Of a DNA stretch of 9,776 nucleotides, positions 6,806 to 9,776 are shown piece after piece. The position numbers were made by a program, and so were the translations under genes. A model generated the notes under the pieces. That model was not told the DNA's origin and did no database searches. It saw only the letters and a list, made by a program, of their open reading frames with translations. Numbering within the stretch: position 1 is the first letter of the stretch; each line of letters opens with the position of its first letter. The stretch lies in NCBI GenBank assembly GCA_021777365.1, contig JAJYDP010000142.1, positions 1 through 9,776 of the forward strand. Reading direction: 5' to 3'. The DNA comes from Chloroflexota bacterium (lineage in GTDB: Bacteria > Chloroflexota > Limnocylindria > Limnocylindrales > CSP1-4).

Positions 6806-6861
6806 GTACACACTCCGTGTCGCGTCCCCAGCATTTCCCTTGTTCGTCCTGTCGAGCGAGT

Positions 6862-7380
6862 ATGTCCCTGAGCGTCCATCGCGAGCGCGGCCAGGCGGTC
6901 ACTGAATTCGCACTGATCCTGCCCGTCGCCCTGCTTCTGGTCTTGGGTATTGGCGACTTCGCCCGCTTCTACACCGACACCATCGCCGTGGAGGCAGGGG
7001 CGCGCGAGGCGGCCGACTATGGCGCCTTCTACTCGTCGAACTGGACCGCTTTGAATACACCGATCACGGCCGCCGAGATGGAACGACGCGCCTGTGACGC
7101 TGCCTCGAACCTGCCCGGCTATGCCGAGCCCGCGGGCACCGTCAACCACGCGACGTGCACGAACCCCTCCTTCAGCTACGAGTTGATCGCACCGGCCGGC
7201 ATCACCGACTGCTCCCTGGCGGCGAACAACCCACCCTGCACTGTCCGCGTGACGCTGACCTACACGTTCACGACGTTCGTTGGCGCGGTTTGTGTCCCGG
7301 GCACGCCACTGTGCCTCCCGAGCAACCTCACGATTACCAAGCAGAGCAGCTACGCCGTGTCGAACTTCCCGTCACCATGA
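6862..7380 (+). CDS. TadE-family pseudopilin-like protein, first gene of cluster 2
   Basis: 172 residues from the ATG at 6862. The frame is open back to 6142, but upstream it covers the tadG relic and hairpins, so I place the start at MSLSVHRERG, which gives the short basic leader usual for TadE. The ribosome binding site is poor (GCGAG just upstream). G10|QAVTEFALILPV has Glu15 at +5, then a membrane segment (about 12-34) and the TadE-like stretch VEAGAREAADYGAFYSSNW, slightly divergent from the usual AAREGAR. The outer domain has cysteines in RACDA, ATCTN, TDCSL, PPCTV, AVCVP and PLCLP, and ends with beta strands (VRVTLTYTFTTF). Predicted as a minor pilin or pseudopilin of a Flp/Tad pilus, cut at Gly10 by a prepilin peptidase. 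It overlaps the next gene as ATGA. Confidence 0.85.
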   Translation: MSLSVHRERGQAVTEFALILPVALLLVLGIGDFARFYTDTIAVEAGAREAADYGAFYSSNWTALNTPITAAEMERRACDAASNLPGYAEPAGTVNHATCTNPSFSYELIAPAGITDCSLAANNPPCTVRVTLTYTFTTFVGAVCVPGTPLCLPSNLTITKQSSYAVSNFPSP

Positions 7381-7856
7381 GCGCGAGCGGATCCAGGCGC
7401 GACAGCCAACGCCGGCGCGGCCAGGCACTGGCCGAGTTCGCCCTCGTCATGCCGCTCTTCTTCCTGCTCGTGTTCTCCATCATCGAGTTCGGGCGCTTCA
7501 TCTACACCTACGAGATCGTCAACAACGCGGTGCGCGAGGGCGCCCGCTACGCGATCGTCCACGGCAGCGCGTCCGAGTGCCCGAGCGGACCGATGCCCGA
7601 CACTGCCGATGGGCAGCCCGTGACCAACCCGTGCGACCCAACGGGCGCGAAGATCCAGGCCATCGTGCAGCAGTACGCCATCGGCGTGCCTGCCTCCTCC
7701 CTGACGGTCAACCCGCCGGTCTGGGAGCCTGACAACAACGCGCGCGGCTCGACGGTCACGGTGTCCGCCGTCGACTCGTTCTCGACGCTCGTTCCGTTCG
7801 TCCCACTCCCGACCATCACCATCCCGGGGGAGTCGACCCTTGTCATCAACCACTGA
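7377..7856 (+). CDS. TadE-family pseudopilin-like protein, second gene of cluster 2
   Basis: 159 residues. The ATG at 7377 overlaps the previous stop as ATGA with no clear ribosome binding site, so translation is presumably coupled. The N-terminus MSASGSRRDSQRRRG|QALAEFALVMPL has Gly15, Glu20 at +5, a membrane segment (about 17-40), and a very canonical TadE block, FGRFIYTYEIVNNAVREGARYAI. The remaining 110 residues are a small outer domain with two cysteines (SECPSG and NPCDPT) that could form one disulfide, ending in strands STVTVSAVDSFSTLVPFVPL. Same expected role as the other TadE proteins here: a membrane-inserted accessory pilin. It overlaps the following tadG-like gene by 17 bases. Confidence 0.88.
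   Translation: MSASGSRRDSQRRRGQALAEFALVMPLFFLLVFSIIEFGRFIYTYEIVNNAVREGARYAIVHGSASECPSGPMPDTADGQPVTNPCDPTGAKIQAIVQQYAIGVPASSLTVNPPVWEPDNNARGSTVTVSAVDSFSTLVPFVPLPTITIPGESTLVINH
7826..7832 (+). promoter_or_regulatory. Ribosome binding site that supports a TTG start
   Basis: GGGGGAG lies inside the end of the TadE gene, seven bases before TTG at 7840. No ATG or GTG in this frame would keep the conserved GQQGQTLVLF N-terminus, so this site decides the start of the second tadG-like gene. Confidence 0.6.
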
Positions 7857-9360
7857 TCGCTCGGGCCAGCAAGGGCAGACCCTTGTCTTGTTCGCACTGG
7901 GGATCGTGGCGCTCCTGGCGTTCGGCGCCCTCGCCTTCGACGCAGGCCAGACGCTCGTCGACCGGCGCGCCGAGCAGGACGCTGCGGACGCGGCAGCCAT
8001 CGCCGGGGCCCGCTACCTGACCGAGAGCGCGTGCCAGAGCAGTTCGCTCGCGGCGGCCATGACGAATTGCTCAGACGCGGTCGACCAGGCCCTCGCGGTC
8101 GCGCAGGAGAACGGCTACGGCACGGGTGTCAACGGCGGTGCCGACAGCGCCGGCTATCGGGTCACAGTCAAGGTTCCGCCCGGCCCGGAGTCCCAGTTTG
8201 CAGATCTGATGGGCTACATCGAGGTCCAGATCTCGACCGGCCAGGCCACGACGTTCGCGAACGTGCTTGGCGTCGCCCGGCTCCCGGTGTCCGCGCTCGC
8301 CGTGGCGGCCAACCAGAGCGGGATCACCGCGCCGTACTCCTTCCTGGCCCTGAACCCGACCGCCTGCCCGTCCGCTCTGTTCAGCGGGCAGGGCACGCTC
8401 TCCGTCGGTGGCAACATCCAGGTCAACTCGTCATGCCCATCCGACGCGATGCAGGTGACGGGACAGGCGACCGTGACGGTCACCAGCCCGGGCGCATGCG
8501 ACGTGACCGGCGGGGTCCAGCAGGGCGGTGGCGGCAGCCTCAACTGCACGCTCGTCACGCCGGCCCCCGCCCTGCCCGACCCGCTGGCCCAGCTCGCCGC
8601 GCCGGCCGTCCCATCCGCGCCCACGGCGGCAGTCGAGGTCTCCGGCACCAAGGCCATTCCGAGCGGTTGTCCGGGGGGCAGCGCGTCTGCCACGGCTGGG
8701 AACCCGGCCACATGCCAGTTCACGAGCAGTTACACCGGCACGATCTGGCGCCTCTATCCGGGGTACTACCCGGGCGGCATCACCGTCCAGGGGGGCACCA
8801 TCTACCTCGAGCCCGGCATCTACTACCTGGGTGGTGGCGGCTTCACGGCCAACGGCACCAGTGCGGCGGTCTACTCGGTGAGCGCGGGCGGTACCGCGCC
8901 GCCCTTCGCCGGTGGCGTCCTCCTCTACAACACGCAGGACGCGAGCTTCGCGACGCAGTGCGCCGCGGGGACGGCCCCCCATGCGCCGCTCGATTGCCTG
9001 CAGCCGATCTCCTTCACCGGCAGCAGCACGCTGGTGGGCCTCGACCCACTCGAGATGGGGACGATGTGGGACGGGCTGGTGATCTTCGAAGACCGGACCC
9101 TGTCCATGTCGCCGACCACCACGCCGCTGGCCTCGCGAACCCCGGACCTGGTCATCAACGGCAACGGGTCGAACATGACCGTCAACGGGACGATCTACCT
9201 GCCGGCCGGCTACGTCCAGATCAACGGCAACCAGGGCACGAACGAGAACTCGCAAGTCATCGCCGACGAGTTCAAGATCACCGGCAACAGCGGCACCATG
9301 ACCGTCAACTACAACGGCACCGACTTCTTCCATCTCTCCGGCGTGGGTCTGGTGCAGTAG
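7840..9360 (+). CDS. TadG-like pilus-associated protein, cluster 2
   Basis: 506 residues from a TTG start backed by GGGGGAG at 7826-7832, overlapping the upstream TadE gene by 17 bases. The N-terminus GQQGQTLVLFALGIVALLAFGALAFD gives one membrane segment (about 14-35), followed by DAGQTLVDRRAEQDAADAAAIAGARYL, the TadG-like helix. As in the cluster-1 protein there is Gly-Gln but no Glu at +5. Residues 60-165 look like a compact domain. From about 166 on the protein is Gly/Thr/Ser/Asn-rich with regular short strands (LSVGGNIQVN; GGITVQGGTIYLEPGIYYLGG), as in beta-helix or beta-roll surface proteins. A proline/alanine-rich stretch lies near 245-265. The last 70 residues form a module with IYLPAGYVQINGNQG that recurs in the partial gene at 9462. 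Likely a membrane-anchored, surface-exposed component of the Tad machinery; the function of the large outer part is unknown. Confidence 0.85.
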   Translation: MSSTTDRSGQQGQTLVLFALGIVALLAFGALAFDAGQTLVDRRAEQDAADAAAIAGARYLTESACQSSSLAAAMTNCSDAVDQALAVAQENGYGTGVNGGADSAGYRVTVKVPPGPESQFADLMGYIEVQISTGQATTFANVLGVARLPVSALAVAANQSGITAPYSFLALNPTACPSALFSGQGTLSVGGNIQVNSSCPSDAMQVTGQATVTVTSPGACDVTGGVQQGGGGSLNCTLVTPAPALPDPLAQLAAPAVPSAPTAAVEVSGTKAIPSGCPGGSASATAGNPATCQFTSSYTGTIWRLYPGYYPGGITVQGGTIYLEPGIYYLGGGGFTANGTSAAVYSVSAGGTAPPFAGGVLLYNTQDASFATQCAAGTAPHAPLDCLQPISFTGSSTLVGLDPLEMGTMWDGLVIFEDRTLSMSPTTTPLASRTPDLVINGNGSNMTVNGTIYLPAGYVQINGNQGTNENSQVIADEFKITGNSGTMTVNYNGTDFFHLSGVGLVQ

Positions 9361-9422
9361 GCCCTGTCCCGCTCGTCGTTCGGGGATGGCACTCGCCGCT
9401 GGAGATGCGCTCGGGACCGCGT

Positions 9423-9453
9423 CCGACGCAGCCGGGGTACGGATGAGCGTCGG
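9423..9453. terminator. Weak inverted repeat between convergent genes
   Basis: CCGACGC (9423-9429) pairs with GCGTCGG (9447-9453) around a 17-base loop, in the 101-base gap between two convergent stops (9360 and 9462). There is no T tract. The position suits a terminator; the structure alone is weak. Confidence 0.25.
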
Positions 9454-9461
9454 CAGATCGG

Positions 9462-9776
9462 TTACTGCACCAGGTTGGATTTCGACGGTCCGGGGCCATT
9501 CTGGCCGGGACCGAGCAGGTTCAGGCTCTTGCCACCGTTGACGCTCACCTGGTAGGCAACCACCGCGCCGCCCTGGCTCCCCTGGTTGCCGTACAGCTTC
9601 ACCGTGGAGCAGGGAGCGTAGATGATGCTGCCCTGCTCGAAAGCGAAGGTCCCACTGCCTCCGACCACCAGGGTGGTGTTGCCGGTCCCGGTGCAGGTCC
9701 CGATGGTCTTGTCCACGTAGATCAGGATGCTGTCGAGATACTGCGGCACGCCTGACGTAGGCGCCACCAGAGGCCC
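9462..9776 (-). CDS. C-terminal end of a TadG/PilX-type surface protein (runs off the window)
   Basis: The last 104 residues of a gene on the minus strand. The stop TAA is at 9462-9464 and the frame is open to the window edge, so the start is missing; a GTG near 9767 is internal. The sequence has short beta strands: SILIYVDKTIGTCTGTGN, then FAFEQGSIIYAPCSTVKLYG, NQGSQGGAVVAYQVSVNGG and a Gly/Pro/Asn-rich tail ending in NLVQ. The pattern G-x-IYAP-x(3)-V-x-L-x-GN-x(4-6)-AxVA-x-x-V is the ending often seen on PilX/TadG-type exported proteins, and it aligns with the end of the TadG protein at 7840-9360, which also ends in LVQ. Two cysteines could form a disulfide. The full protein probably has an N-terminal membrane anchor outside the window. 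The link to pili is inferred from this module and from its neighbours. Confidence 0.72.
   Translation of the reverse strand, partial: GPLVAPTSGVPQYLDSILIYVDKTIGTCTGTGNTTLVVGGSGTFAFEQGSIIYAPCSTVKLYGNQGSQGGAVVAYQVSVNGGKSLNLLGPGQNGPGPSKSNLVQ

Noticed and set aside
6658..6861. c-di-GMP (GEMM) riboswitch upstream of cluster 2
   Set aside because: I looked for the conserved GEMM core because c-di-GMP often controls pili, and did not find it; only generic hairpins are visible.
5969..6861. Mobile element carrying the relic and hairpins
   Set aside because: No transposase, integrase, terminal repeats or target duplications are visible, so a duplication is the simpler reading.
5280..7149. Two long minus-strand frames (5280-6902 and 5719-7149) over the kinase, relic and TadE region
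   Set aside because: Both are Arg/Gly/Pro-rich and cross real genes in other frames. Parts resemble the antisense of the tadG tail, which only reflects the duplication.
1..9776. tRNA, rRNA or CRISPR array
   Set aside because: I saw no cloverleaf-type sequence, no rRNA-like stretch and no regularly spaced repeats.

Overview
The window is very GC-rich bacterial DNA with densely packed genes. It carries two tandem clusters of Tad (tight adherence) pilus minor-pilin genes. The overall GC content, the Thr/Ala/Pro-rich linker in one secreted protein, multiple TadE-type genes in a row and a PASTA-like domain suggest a Chloroflexota-type (or possibly actinobacterial) genome, probably from an environmental lineage. 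This placement is inferred from style; there is no rRNA or other phylogenetic marker here.

Layout, left to right. (1) 1-429, minus: the N-terminal 143 residues of an unrecognised secreted protein with a clear signal peptide. (2) 430-795: a divergent intergenic region with a long imperfect dyad at 685-724. (3) 796-3468, plus: Tad cluster 1, consisting of a TadE-like protein with a C-terminal PASTA-like domain, a second TadE-like protein (ATGA overlap), and a large TadG-like protein. (4) 3523-5968, minus: a DHA2-type MFS exporter preceded by a cytidylate-kinase-like P-loop protein. (5) 5969-6861: a gene-poor but structured stretch with a perfect 14-bp hairpin, a relic copy of the 3' end of the cluster-1 tadG gene (missing 99 bp in frame, stop codon lost), and a chain of short perfect hairpins. 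(6) 6862-9360, plus: Tad cluster 2, with the same TadE-TadE-TadG order, an ATGA overlap and a TTG-started TadG. (7) 9462-9776, minus: the C-terminal end of a further protein whose last module resembles the end of the cluster-2 TadG.

How the genes fit together: the four TadE-like proteins all carry a G|QxxxE motif in front of one N-terminal membrane segment, as expected for pseudopilins cut by a prepilin peptidase. The two TadG-like proteins have the same N-terminal layout but lack the Glu at +5. Each cluster looks like one translationally coupled operon making accessory components of a Flp/Tad-type pilus. The ATPase, secretin, platform and peptidase genes are not in the window. The kinase and MFS pair lies in opposite orientation between the clusters and has no obvious functional link to pili. 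The tadG relic beside cluster 2 shows that this locus has been reshuffled by duplication.
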